DNA from: Bacilli bacterium
GTDB lineage: Bacteria; Bacillota; Bacilli; RF39; UBA660
Direction of reading: 5' to 3'
NCBI GenBank assembly: GCA_017525015.1
Contig: JAFXUK010000022.1
Location: forward strand, 102,682 to 166,681
Length of the DNA stretch: 64,000 bases
The stretch's first letter is position 1. The number at the start of each line of letters is the position of its first letter. Of the stretch, positions 36,513 through 43,547 are shown one piece after another. A program made the position numbers and the translations under genes. Below the pieces are notes generated by a model. The model searched no databases, was not told the DNA's origin, and saw nothing but the letters and a program-made list of their open reading frames with translations.

Positions 36513-36541
36513 AGTATAAATCGAACAATTGTTCTTGTCAA
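36513..36541 (-). promoter_or_regulatory. SOS promoter of the 53-aa membrane protein with LexA box
   Basis: Consensus TTGACA (36541-36536), 17-bp spacer and TATACT (36518-36513). The spacer holds the palindrome CGAAC-AATT-GTTCT on the plus strand (36522-36535), one base from the Gram-positive LexA box CGAACNNNNGTTCG. A bound repressor would block the promoter completely. Confidence 0.9.
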
Positions 36542-36549
36542 TAAAAATT

Positions 36550-36589
36550 AAAACATTTGTTTGACATTTACATCAAGTCATGCTAAACT
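36550..36589 (+). promoter_or_regulatory. lexA promoter with second LexA box
   Basis: TTGACA (36561-36566), 17-bp spacer, TAAACT (36584-36589). A weaker LexA box, AAAAC-ATTT-GTTTG (36550-36563), keeps the AAC-N4-GTT core and overlaps the -35, fitting autoregulation with lower affinity than the box on the other side. Confidence 0.85.
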
Positions 36590-36611
36590 TAATACATAAG
36601 GAAGTGATTAA

Positions 36612-37229
36612 ATGGAAAAACTAACTGGAAAGCAAAAGGTAATACTAGATATCTTAAAGAAGTTAATTGCTAAAAATGGATATCCACCTACTGTAAGAGA
36701 AATAGGAAAAGAAGCAAATCTTTCTTCTCCAGCCACAATCCACTTTCATCTAAAACAATTAGAAGAAAAAGGGTATATCAAAAAAGATGATAATAAAAAT
36801 AGAACATTAGAAATATTAGTACCAAACGAGTATTTAGAAAAAGATGAAAAAATAATTGATGTTCCACTACTTGGAAAAGTAACTGCAGGTTCACCTATTG
36901 AGGCAATTGAAATGCCAGATGAATTATTCTCATTACCTGCTAACCTACTTACTAATCATGATGAAGTTTTTACTTTAAGAGTAAGCGGTGAATCAATGAT
37001 CAATGTTGGTATTTATGATGGAGATATCTTAATTGTAGAAAGAAGAAATACAGCTCGTAATGGTGAAACAGTTGTTGCTATGAACGATAATAATGAAGTA
37101 ACAGTAAAAACTTTCTATAAAGAAGATGGATATTTTAGACTACAACCTGAAAACGATACTATGGAACCAATTATTTTAAAAGAATGTACAATTCTTGGAA
37201 AAGCAATTGGACTATACAGAAAGTTATAA
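36612..37229 (+). CDS. lexA: SOS repressor LexA
   Basis: Self-cleaving repressor of the DNA damage response. Winged-helix DNA-binding domain (about 1-70; P-P-T-V-R-E-I-G and L-S-S-P-A-T-I-H-F-H), the cleavage site Ala-Gly in G-K-V-T-A-G-S-P near residue 94, catalytic serine in S-G-E-S-M near residue 128, and lysine/peptidase region R-N-G-E-T-V-V-A-M. 205 aa is typical. GGAAGTGAT precedes the ATG. Confidence 0.97.
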   Translation: MEKLTGKQKVILDILKKLIAKNGYPPTVREIGKEANLSSPATIHFHLKQLEEKGYIKKDDNKNRTLEILVPNEYLEKDEKIIDVPLLGKVTAGSPIEAIEMPDELFSLPANLLTNHDEVFTLRVSGESMINVGIYDGDILIVERRNTARNGETVVAMNDNNEVTVKTFYKEDGYFRLQPENDTMEPIILKECTILGKAIGLYRKL

Positions 37230-37258
37230 TAAAAGCACTCAAAAAAGAGTGCTTTTTT
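37229..37258 (+). terminator. terminator of lexA
   Basis: AAAAGCACTC, loop of A, GAGTGCTTTTTT on the plus strand, directly after the lexA stop. Confidence 0.85.
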
Positions 37259-37304
37259 AATTTATTTAATGATATACTATACATAGAATAAGTAAGGTGG
37301 AAAT

Positions 37305-38657
37305 ATGTTAGAAAAAATATTTAAATTAAAAGAAAATAAGACCAATGTCTATACAGAGTTTATCGCAGGACTTACAACATTTATGGCAATGTCCTATATT
37401 ATATTTGTAAATCCAACAGTTCTATCTCAAACAGGAATGGATTATAATGCCGTTTATGGAGCAACGATTCTCGCATCAATTATAGGTACATTAATATTAT
37501 CTTTATATGCCAATGTTCCATATGCACAAAGTGCTGGTATCGGTTTAGGTAGTTTATTTACTTATACTCTCTGTGGAAGTATGGGTTATAGTTGGCAACA
37601 ATCTCTAGCTATGGTCTTTATTTGTGCCGTAATAAATTTAATAGTAACCTTAACTTCATTTAGAAAGAAAATAATTACTGCTATACCAAATGTATTACAA
37701 GAAGCAATTACAATTGGTATTGGTCTATTTATTACATATATAGGTTTAATGAATGCCGGCTTTATAGTATTTAAAGCAGATAATGTAACAAATGGATTCG
37801 CAAGTAATGTAATACCTACTATCGCAACATTTAATACACCTACAGTATTACTATCAATCTTAGGTATATTACTATTAATAATATTAGTAGTCTTAAAAGT
37901 TAAAGGCGCATATCTAATAAGTATTATATTAACAACTATCATGGGAATACCTCTAGGAGTTACACAATTACCAGACTTTTCAAATTATACAATATTCCCA
38001 TCACTTGCCCCTACTTTTATGCAATTAGATTTTGCTGGATTATTAACTGCTAAAGCATCACTAACAGTAGTATTTATGACAATATTCACTTTATGTATAT
38101 CAGATTTATTTGATACTATCGGAATATTTATTGGTACTGGAAAAAAATCAGGAATATTTAAAATATCTAATAATAACAAATTACCTAAAAAACTAGAAAG
38201 AGCATTAGTTGCTGACTCTACAGGATCTCTATTTGGATCAATGTTAGGTACAAGTAATGTTACTACATATCTAGAAAGTACTGCAGGAATTGAAGCCGGA
38301 GGAAGAACTGGTCTTACATCTCTATTTGTATCATTATTCTTCTTTCTAGCATTATTTATTTCACCATTAATTAAAATGGTACCTACTGCTGCAGTTGCTC
38401 CAGTATTAATAATGATAGGTTTAACAATGATTGAAGGAATTGGTAATATTAATTGGAAAGATATGGTAATTGCTATACCAGCATTTTTCACAATAGTATT
38501 AATGCCTTTGGCTTACTCAATCACAACAGGTATAGAAATAGGATTTATTCTATATACTTTAATTAATTATATTGCTGGTAATAAAAAAGAAGTATCACCA
38601 ATTATGGTAATACTCTCAATTCTATTTATAATTAATTTTGTATTCACAGCTCTATAG
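37305..38657 (+). CDS. NCS2/AzgA-type purine permease
   Basis: Polytopic membrane protein of 450 aa with about 13 predicted helices. The start (K-T-N-V-Y-T-E-F-I-A-G-L-T-T-F-M-A-M-S-Y-I), the D-L-F-D-T-I-G-I-F-I-G-T motif and A-D-S-T-G-S-L-F-G-S...T-T-Y-L-E-S-T-A-G identify the AzgA-like branch that carries guanine, hypoxanthine or adenine. I see no purine riboswitch in the short leader. AAGGTGG lies 5 bases before the ATG. Its last 6 bp overlap the convergent tcdA. Confidence 0.93.
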   Translation: MLEKIFKLKENKTNVYTEFIAGLTTFMAMSYIIFVNPTVLSQTGMDYNAVYGATILASIIGTLILSLYANVPYAQSAGIGLGSLFTYTLCGSMGYSWQQSLAMVFICAVINLIVTLTSFRKKIITAIPNVLQEAITIGIGLFITYIGLMNAGFIVFKADNVTNGFASNVIPTIATFNTPTVLLSILGILLLIILVVLKVKGAYLISIILTTIMGIPLGVTQLPDFSNYTIFPSLAPTFMQLDFAGLLTAKASLTVVFMTIFTLCISDLFDTIGIFIGTGKKSGIFKISNNNKLPKKLERALVADSTGSLFGSMLGTSNVTTYLESTAGIEAGGRTGLTSLFVSLFFFLALFISPLIKMVPTAAVAPVLIMIGLTMIEGIGNINWKDMVIAIPAFFTIVLMPLAYSITTGIEIGFILYTLINYIAGNKKEVSPIMVILSILFIINFVFTAL

Positions 38658-38668
38658 CTGTTTTTTTA
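38645..38668 (+). terminator. terminator of the purine permease gene
   Basis: CACAGCT, loop CTAT, AGCTGTTTTTTT on the plus strand. It lies inside the last codons of tcdA on the opposite strand. Confidence 0.75.
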
Positions 38669-39344
38669 TGAATTCACGAACTATGTAACTAGCAATTAAT
38701 AATCCTGCTGCGGGAGGTACAAATGCACTACTTCCAGGAGTTCTATCATGAGTCTTTATAGGTAATTCTTCAGAACATAGTACCATTACCTTTTTATTAA
38801 TTCTTTCATCTTTTACAAACTTTCGAATGATTCTTGCTAAAGGATCATTTTTTGTTTTTAATACATCAATTATTTCTAACTTGCTAGGATCTAATTTATT
38901 ACCAGTTCCCATACTACTAATAAAAGGTATTCCTCGTTTTATGCATTCTCTTATTACACCCTTTTTAGTAGTCATAGTGTCACATGCATCTACAAAATAA
39001 TCTATATCATTATTAAATAATAAATCTAAATTATTACTATCAATAAACTCACTAATCTTAATAACTTCACAATTAGGATTAATATCTTTAATTCTATTTT
39101 CTAAAACATCTACTTTTAGTTTTCCAATAGTAGAGTCTAAAGCAATAATTTGTCGATTAATATTAGTAATATCAATCTTATCAAAATCACAAATGATTAA
39201 TTTACCAATACCACTTCTTACAAGTGACTCGACAACATATCCTCCTACTCCACCACAGCCCAATACTAAAACTGTTTTTTTATTTAATAAAGTAAGATTT
39301 TCATTGCCAACAATTTTTTCTAATCTTGAAAATCTCTCATTCAT
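38652..39344 (-). CDS. tcdA: tRNA threonylcarbamoyladenosine dehydratase TcdA
   Basis: E1-like enzyme that cyclises t6A to ct6A at position 37 of tRNAs. The ATP-binding G-C-G-G-V-G-G-Y-V near residue 30, D-F-D-K-I-D-I-T-N-I-N-R-Q near residue 53 and the R-T-P-G-S-S-A-F-V-P-P-A-A-G-L motif near the end mark the TcdA (YgdL/CsdL) branch and not ThiF or MoeB. 230 aa is normal. It starts immediately after the unknown gene upstream, with GGGGAA as ribosome binding site. Confidence 0.93.
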   Translation of the reverse strand: MNERFSRLEKIVGNENLTLLNKKTVLVLGCGGVGGYVVESLVRSGIGKLIICDFDKIDITNINRQIIALDSTIGKLKVDVLENRIKDINPNCEVIKISEFIDSNNLDLLFNNDIDYFVDACDTMTTKKGVIRECIKRGIPFISSMGTGNKLDPSKLEIIDVLKTKNDPLARIIRKFVKDERINKKVMVLCSEELPIKTHDRTPGSSAFVPPAAGLLIASYIVREFIKKQL

Positions 39345-39346
39345 TT

Positions 39347-40150
39347 TTATTCCCCATCTTCCATTCTTTTAATATATTGTTTTTGCCTAGAATCATGTAC
39401 ATGTCTTAAAGACAATGGTCTATCATATACTATTTTACTAATATAAGAAATCTTAGTATATATATCCGCATTAGATTTAGCCATTCTATAATATTTCTTT
39501 AAATTGCGATAATCTCTTGTATTAATAGAACTCAAAGCTCTTAAAGTATCTTGTAAACTCTCTTCCGCAATAGTAGTATCAGAAAGTACTGTGCATTCAA
39601 AATGATTTAAAAAGTCTGCAGTCTCAGGTAAATCAGTAAGTCCAGCTTCTCTAAACTTTTCTCCCCATCTATCAGTATTTCTCTCTTCTTTAACTATTCT
39701 TTGTAACATACTAATTCTATCAGTATCAAGATTCTTATCAATACCTAAATCATGAAAAGAAACATATCTTCCTCTTCCAGGTTTATCAGGTATTTCACAT
39801 TGCATATCAGTAATAGTCTTACTATATAATGCATCAAGTTCATCATTTACCTTCTTAGGAGGTTGAGGTACTTTATATACATCAAAATATTTATTAGAAT
39901 CATTAAAACGAGTAGTAACTAAAAAGTTTCTAGGAAATAAAATAGACTTACTACGAATGAAGTCTATTGGGGCATTAATATCTCTAGATTGATGAAAACT
40001 TGAGTCAGAGAACTTTTCTCTATTAACAATTATTTCTCCTTCTTTTGCTTCATCTGCATAGACTCCTCTTCTAACCTTCTCCGCACCTTTTAATTTTATC
40101 TCAACATTCATAACACGTTTATTATTCACAATCGGTAATATTAACATCAT
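39347..40150 (-). CDS. soluble protein of unknown function, 267 aa
   Basis: No family recognised. Charged, mostly helical in its C-terminal half, with no signal or membrane segment and no clear catalytic motif. Start placed at ATG 40150, where GAGGTGATC gives a good ribosome binding site; a longer open frame to 40297 would run through the U-run and 3' half of the structured RNA and has no ribosome binding site. Its stop is 2 bp from the tcdA start, so the two form an operon. A link to tRNA modification is possible by context only. Confidence 0.75.
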   Translation of the reverse strand: MMLILPIVNNKRVMNVEIKLKGAEKVRRGVYADEAKEGEIIVNREKFSDSSFHQSRDINAPIDFIRSKSILFPRNFLVTTRFNDSNKYFDVYKVPQPPKKVNDELDALYSKTITDMQCEIPDKPGRGRYVSFHDLGIDKNLDTDRISMLQRIVKEERNTDRWGEKFREAGLTDLPETADFLNHFECTVLSDTTIAEESLQDTLRALSSINTRDYRNLKKYYRMAKSNADIYTKISYISKIVYDRPLSLRHVHDSRQKQYIKRMEDGE

Positions 40151-40200
40151 GATCACCTCATATAAAGCATATTTTAACATATAACCCTTTTTTAGACAAT

Positions 40201-40397
40201 AAAAAAAGTCAGAATTGAGATACGTCGTCGGCAACGATAAAACCTGTAGCGTATGTGCAGGTGGGTGTCCATACGTCATCATTAGGATCCTTAACAATGC
40301 ATTTTTTAATTAAGTATTCAACACCGATGACTTTGATCCGGACTCCCGTATCGTTATTATAGTCGGTTTTAATTGAGCCTGTTCGTATCTCTCTGAC
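40201..40397 (-). ncRNA. structured independently transcribed RNA, about 197 nt, family not identified
   Basis: The segment is clearly more GC-rich than its surroundings. Its ends pair as P1: GTCAGAGAGATAC (40397-40385) with GTATCTC-AAT-TCTGAC (40223-40208), 13 bp with one 3-nt bulge, followed directly by seven U. Inside are nested P2 (AACGATA at 40355-40349 with TATCGTT at 40239-40233), P3 (GTCATC/GATGAC at 40331-40326 and 40280-40275) and hairpin P4 (GTATG/CATAC at 40274-40270 and 40255-40251). A promoter with TATAAT places the start at the first paired base. I could not match tmRNA, RNase P, SRP or 6S RNA motifs. Size and closed ends fit a stand-alone RNA, not a riboswitch for the next gene, although it precedes that gene by about 50 nt. 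Confidence 0.8.
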
Positions 40398-40398
40398 A

Positions 40399-40433
40399 AT
40401 TATATTATATCACACTAAAATTGACCCCTACAA
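40399..40433 (-). promoter_or_regulatory. promoter of the structured RNA
   Basis: TTGTAG (40433-40428), 18-bp spacer, TATAAT (40409-40404), with a second overlapping TATAAT at 40404-40399. With the first, transcription starts at 40397, exactly the first base of the closing helix. Confidence 0.7.
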
Positions 40434-40438
40434 GTGTT

Positions 40439-40467
40439 TTAACAGTTTTTGACAATCATCATATATT
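40439..40467 (+). promoter_or_regulatory. promoter of the alpha/beta hydrolase gene
   Basis: TTAACA (40439-40444), 17-bp spacer, TATATT (40462-40467), 15 bp before the ATG. It is back to back with the promoter of the structured RNA. Confidence 0.65.
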
Positions 40468-40482
40468 ACTAAAGGTGATAAA

Positions 40483-41226
40483 ATGCTCTTTAAACACTTA
40501 GATATCAACATCTTTTATAAAAAATATGGTAATAAAAAAAATACTATTTTAATACTCCCAGGATGGGGTAATACCTCCCCTACTTTTACAAATATAATAG
40601 AAAACTTAAAAGATTATTTCACAATTTATATTATAGATTATCCAAATTTTGGTAATAGTCCAACTCCTGCAAAATCTCTCACAATATATGACTATGCAGA
40701 AATAATAAAAGAATTTATCAAAGAAAAGAATATAGAACCAATTATTATTGCTCATTCTTTTGGAGGTAGAATTACATCTATCTTAGAAGGTAAATATAAA
40801 GTAAAAATAAAAAAGAATATTTTAATAGATGTAGCCGGTATAAAAAGAAAAAGTATTAAACAATACATTAGAACAATTATTTATAAAATATTAATGAAAA
40901 TCTCAAGTAAAAAACAAAAAGAAAAAATAAGAAATAAATTCTCATCAAATGATTATAAAGAATTAAATAATACTATGAAACAAACATTTAAAAATATTAT
41001 TAAGAAAGATTTAACAAAGTATTATAAAAAAATAAATATAGATACTCTAATTATTTGGGGAGAAAAAGATAATGATACTCCTCTAAAAGATGCGAAAAAA
41101 TTAAATAGAATAATTAAGAATTCTGGATTAATAATCTTTAAAAAAACAAATCACTACTCATATTTAGAAAAACCATATGAAACAAATTTAATAATAAAAG
41201 AATTCATAAAAAAAGATATGGATTAG
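40483..41226 (+). CDS. alpha/beta hydrolase
   Basis: 247-aa alpha/beta hydrolase fold protein. The oxyanion region L-P-G-W-G near residue 27, the nucleophile elbow A-H-S-F-G-G near residue 89, a D in W-G-E-K-D-N-D near residue 193 and H in T-N-H-Y-S-Y near residue 226 form a plausible Ser-Asp-His triad. A lysine-rich cap region lies between. Substrate unknown. AAAGGTGAT precedes the ATG. Its 3' end is convergent with and overlaps the next gene by 4 bp. Confidence 0.85.
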   Translation: MLFKHLDINIFYKKYGNKKNTILILPGWGNTSPTFTNIIENLKDYFTIYIIDYPNFGNSPTPAKSLTIYDYAEIIKEFIKEKNIEPIIIAHSFGGRITSILEGKYKVKIKKNILIDVAGIKRKSIKQYIRTIIYKILMKISSKKQKEKIRNKFSSNDYKELNNTMKQTFKNIIKKDLTKYYKKINIDTLIIWGEKDNDTPLKDAKKLNRIIKNSGLIIFKKTNHYSYLEKPYETNLIIKEFIKKDMD

Positions 41227-41245
41227 GAATCCATATCTTCTAATT
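41214..41245 (-). terminator. terminator of the 202-aa membrane protein gene
   Basis: AAGATATGGATT, loop, AATCCATATCTT with a seven-U tail on the minus strand. The 12-bp stem covers the stop codons of both convergent genes, so it probably works for both. Confidence 0.8.
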
Positions 41246-41831
41246 CTTCCATTATAAACTTACCATAAAAGTAAGCTTCACCTTTAATACTATCATCTAT
41301 CCAAAATTTTATATTTAGATAATCATCTGATTTTTCTTTAATCATTCCTGCAGTAATAATCATAGTCTCATCAGTAAATGTTTGTACTGTTTTACCATCT
41401 AAAGAATATTTAATCATATGATAATCCACTACTTTGTCTTTACAATCACACTTTTCAAACATATCCTCATCTACTGCAAATCTAATTATATAATTTACTT
41501 TATGATTAGTATTATTAGAAAAATCTAATGTCTTTTGAGGAGATCTAAGTCCCTCTTCATCACTCATAATATTATTAGAAGTAAGAGTAACAGATTGTCC
41601 ACTTAAAGAAAAACTAGATAAGTAATAGCTAGGATCATATAATACATAACTATCAACTTTTAATCCTAAGAATACAGATACAGAAATAGTTACCATAAAA
41701 ACAATCACAAGAAGAAATGTATATAGTCTCTCATGTGCTTTTATTTTAGAAATAGTATGAGATATCTCTTTACCACTATTCTTATTGATATCTTCTTCTG
41801 CTAATTTAATTTGTCTAATTTTCTTAGCCAT
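41223..41831 (-). CDS. membrane-anchored protein with beta-rich ectodomain, 202 aa
   Basis: A charged cytoplasmic tail of about 35 residues, one transmembrane segment (about 36-58), and an extracytoplasmic domain of about 140 residues with C-D-C and alternating hydrophobic pattern, including L-D-F-S-N-N-T-N-H-K-V-N-Y-I-I, which looks like the strand-rich domains of camelysin-type proteins. No family assigned. The ATG at 41831 is 6 bases after AAGGTG; a GTG three codons earlier is part of that site. It lies just behind a palindrome that may be an operator. Confidence 0.75.
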   Translation of the reverse strand: MAKKIRQIKLAEEDINKNSGKEISHTISKIKAHERLYTFLLVIVFMVTISVSVFLGLKVDSYVLYDPSYYLSSFSLSGQSVTLTSNNIMSDEEGLRSPQKTLDFSNNTNHKVNYIIRFAVDEDMFEKCDCKDKVVDYHMIKYSLDGKTVQTFTDETMIITAGMIKEKSDDYLNIKFWIDDSIKGEAYFYGKFIMEELEDMDS

Positions 41832-41847
41832 ATCAAACACCTTACTC

Positions 41848-41859
41848 TACTCTAGAGTA
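41848..41859. promoter_or_regulatory. 12-bp palindrome downstream of a -10 box
   Basis: TACTCTAGAGTA is a perfect 12-bp palindrome placed just downstream of TATAAT (minus strand) and just upstream of the ribosome binding site of the gene starting at 41831. The placement is that of a repressor site near the transcription start. A further GAGTAA directly follows. No regulator is identified. Confidence 0.4.
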
Positions 41860-41888
41860 ATTATATCAAAATCTATATAATTTTAAAA

Positions 41889-41916
41889 GAAAAAAAGTTA
41901 CGAAAGTAACTTTTTC
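41889..41916 (-). terminator. terminator of the 413-aa surface protein gene
   Basis: AAAGTTAC, loop TTTC, GTAACTTT with a U-run on the minus strand, after the stop at 41932. Confidence 0.85.
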
Positions 41917-41931
41917 ATTAATTTCATCAAA

Positions 41932-43173
41932 CTATCCTAATCTAAAAGCAACATAAGCACTATATCCAGATGTGCAAAATTTAGTCTCCCCATCATAAGT
42001 ACCACTATCAAAAACAATATACATATTATTATTATATGGAGTTCTTGTTGCACCAGTTCTACGAATCAAAGCCTGATTAACACCGATTCTGATTCCCAAT
42101 GATTCAAAATAATCAAATTGTCTAGAATTATTAATAACCCCTGAATCAGTTAATGTCTCGCCAACTATTTCAACAAAATCTAACAAGAATAATTTATCAG
42201 TAGTGACAACACTTTCATTATGATCAGAATCAGAAGAAACAACATAAGTATCTAAAATGTTGTTTCTAATGATATCTGGTAACAAATTAATTACATCATT
42301 ATTTAAATATGATCTATATGGTGATACATCCCACCTATTATTACTAGCACCAAGAGCTGTACAAAAAGGAACTTGTGGATAAGCAATCTGAAACATTTCA
42401 ACAACAAATCCACAACCAGTTTGACTAAATCCTGTTTGTGAACATTCTGCTGGTGTAGATGTATTAATTATTCTTAAAGTATTATTAGAACCATCACTTA
42501 ATTTTATTGTCTTAGTATCACCAAGATGATAATCTTGAATATTACCAGATCTTATATTTAAAAGAATTGTTTCCATAGAATGTATTTGAAAAAGAGGAAC
42601 ATGATCTACCTCTATAGCATTCGAGTCCTTTTGAACATAACCTATAGAAAAAGAAAAACTTAATGACTGTGCAGAAGATGGAAGATCTTCTGGAGCAAGA
42701 TCATTATTGTATTCAATTCTAACTTTAATTGACTCAGTAACTCCGGCATTCAACTCTTGGAATTCTAATAACTCTGCTCCATCTGCATATGTAATATTAT
42801 AATTCAAATATGCTGGCAACTCTACAAGAGGATTATTATTCATTTTCGAATTAATAGATTCAATCATTGCGTCTATTGTTCCAGCATTTACCACATCAAC
42901 AGTAAATTCATAATACTCTCCAGGTTCTTTTAATCTAATATGGTAGCTTACTGTGGTTCCAATTGAATCTATAGATGGTGCTGTAGTGACCTGATCACCT
43001 GTAACTGACCCATCAGTTATTTGAACATTATCAAAATATACATTCCAGTTATTCGCATCAACATCAGTTACTCCATTAATAGAAAGTGTTGTTGTTAGAT
43101 AAGCATACCCTATTCCAAAACACATAATTAATATAGTAATTATAAATATTAGTGATTTTTTCTTTTTTCTCAT
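41932..43173 (-). CDS. SipW-type signal-peptide surface protein with DUF6273-like C-terminus (413 aa)
   Basis: N-terminal 180 residues match the other paralogues (M-R-K-K-K-K-S start, G-I-G-Y-A-Y-L-T-T-T-L, W-N-V-Y-F-D-N-V-Q, GSVTG, E-P-G-E-Y-Y-E-F-T-V-D, N-A-G-T-I-D-A-M-I, D-L-P-S-S-A-Q-S-L). The C-terminal half has L-R-I-I-N-T, W-D-V-S-P-Y-R-S-Y-L-N, L-F-L-L-D-F-V-E-I and a final Y-S-A-Y-V-A-F-R-L-G, which fits a DUF6273-like fold and differs from paralogues 1 and 2. TAGGTGAG precedes the ATG. A TATAAT at 43195-43200 is the likely -10. Confidence 0.85.
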   Translation of the reverse strand: MRKKKKSLIFIITILIMCFGIGYAYLTTTLSINGVTDVDANNWNVYFDNVQITDGSVTGDQVTTAPSIDSIGTTVSYHIRLKEPGEYYEFTVDVVNAGTIDAMIESINSKMNNNPLVELPAYLNYNITYADGAELLEFQELNAGVTESIKVRIEYNNDLAPEDLPSSAQSLSFSFSIGYVQKDSNAIEVDHVPLFQIHSMETILLNIRSGNIQDYHLGDTKTIKLSDGSNNTLRIINTSTPAECSQTGFSQTGCGFVVEMFQIAYPQVPFCTALGASNNRWDVSPYRSYLNNDVINLLPDIIRNNILDTYVVSSDSDHNESVVTTDKLFLLDFVEIVGETLTDSGVINNSRQFDYFESLGIRIGVNQALIRRTGATRTPYNNNMYIVFDSGTYDGETKFCTSGYSAYVAFRLG

Positions 43174-43241
43174 ATACTCACCTACTATATATAAATTATA
43201 TCATAGGAAAAATACTATTTTGATTAGATATATATCATCAA

Positions 43242-43269
43242 TTTACAAATTTGGACGTTTTACTATTAT
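43242..43269 (+). promoter_or_regulatory. promoter of the small toxin-like gene
   Basis: TTTACA (43242-43247), 16-bp spacer, TATTAT (43264-43269). The start near 43276 gives a 75-nt leader, long for this genome, in keeping with translation control. Confidence 0.65.
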
Positions 43270-43350
43270 TTTGTTATGTGCTATTCTACCAAAGACATTT
43301 GGAATACAAGTGCTTCTTTCTCAGGGGGTCAACTTTGAGGAGGTGATTTT

Positions 43351-43428
43351 ATGAAAAATAAAGAAATTTATCTTTTTATAATAATCATTTTATTGTTTAT
43401 AGTAATCTTTGGATTAATTTATAGATAA
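43351..43428 (+). CDS. 25-aa hydrophobic peptide, probable type I toxin
   Basis: M-K-N-K-E-I-Y-L then a run of Ile, Leu, Phe and Val and a C-terminal I-Y-R: a single membrane helix with charged ends, like the Fst/TxpA/BsrG-type peptides that damage the membrane. The ribosome binding site GAGGAGGTGAT is very strong. Two features fit a type I system: leader bases 43294-43302 (GACATTTGG) pair with 43489-43497, and the ribosome binding site (TGAGGA, 43336-43341) pairs with TCCTCA at 43496-43501, so full-length mRNA should hide its start. An antisense RNA overlaps its 3' end. Confidence 0.7.
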   Translation: MKNKEIYLFIIIILLFIVIFGLIYR

Positions 43429-43505
43429 TAAAAAAGCACTTAGTCAAATGACTCAGTGCTCATGAAAACCATGAAGCATTTGGTATTACCAAATGTCCTC
43501 ATATT
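43429..43505 (-). ncRNA. antisense RNA overlapping the 3' end of the toxin-like mRNA (candidate antitoxin)
   Basis: On the minus strand a hairpin CATTTGGT-AAT-ACCAAATG (43495-43477) is followed by a strong terminator, AGCACTGAGTCA...TGACTAAGTGCT and six U, ending next to the toxin stop codon. A TATGAT about 10-15 bases upstream is a possible -10. The RNA is fully complementary to the 3' part of the toxin message, the arrangement of txpA/RatA and bsrG/SR4. The 5' end is an estimate. Confidence 0.55.
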
Positions 43506-43516
43506 TAATTTATCAT

Positions 43517-43547
43517 ATAAATTGTATTATTACAATTTATTTTTTAT
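43517..43547 (+). terminator. terminator of the toxin-like mRNA
   Basis: ATAAATTGTA, loop TTAT, TACAATTTAT then six U on the plus strand. It runs up to the stop codon of aspS on the other strand. The mRNA would be about 270 nt for a 25-codon gene. Confidence 0.75.

Noticed and set aside
37586..38491. Long open frames opposite the purine permease
   Set aside because: Antisense shadows of a hydrophobic gene with no ribosome binding sites.
40151..40297. Longer N-terminus for the 267-aa protein upstream of tcdA
   Set aside because: It would run through the U-run and 3' half of the RNA; the ATG at 40150 has a proper GAGGTGAT site.
40201..40397. Identity as 6S RNA
   Set aside because: Length and closing helix fit, but the nested branched helices do not form the rod with one large central bubble.
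40207..40404. Open frame of about 60 codons on the minus strand through the structured RNA
   Set aside because: It has no start codon or ribosome binding site, a stop lies just upstream at the promoter, and the bases are explained better by nested helices.
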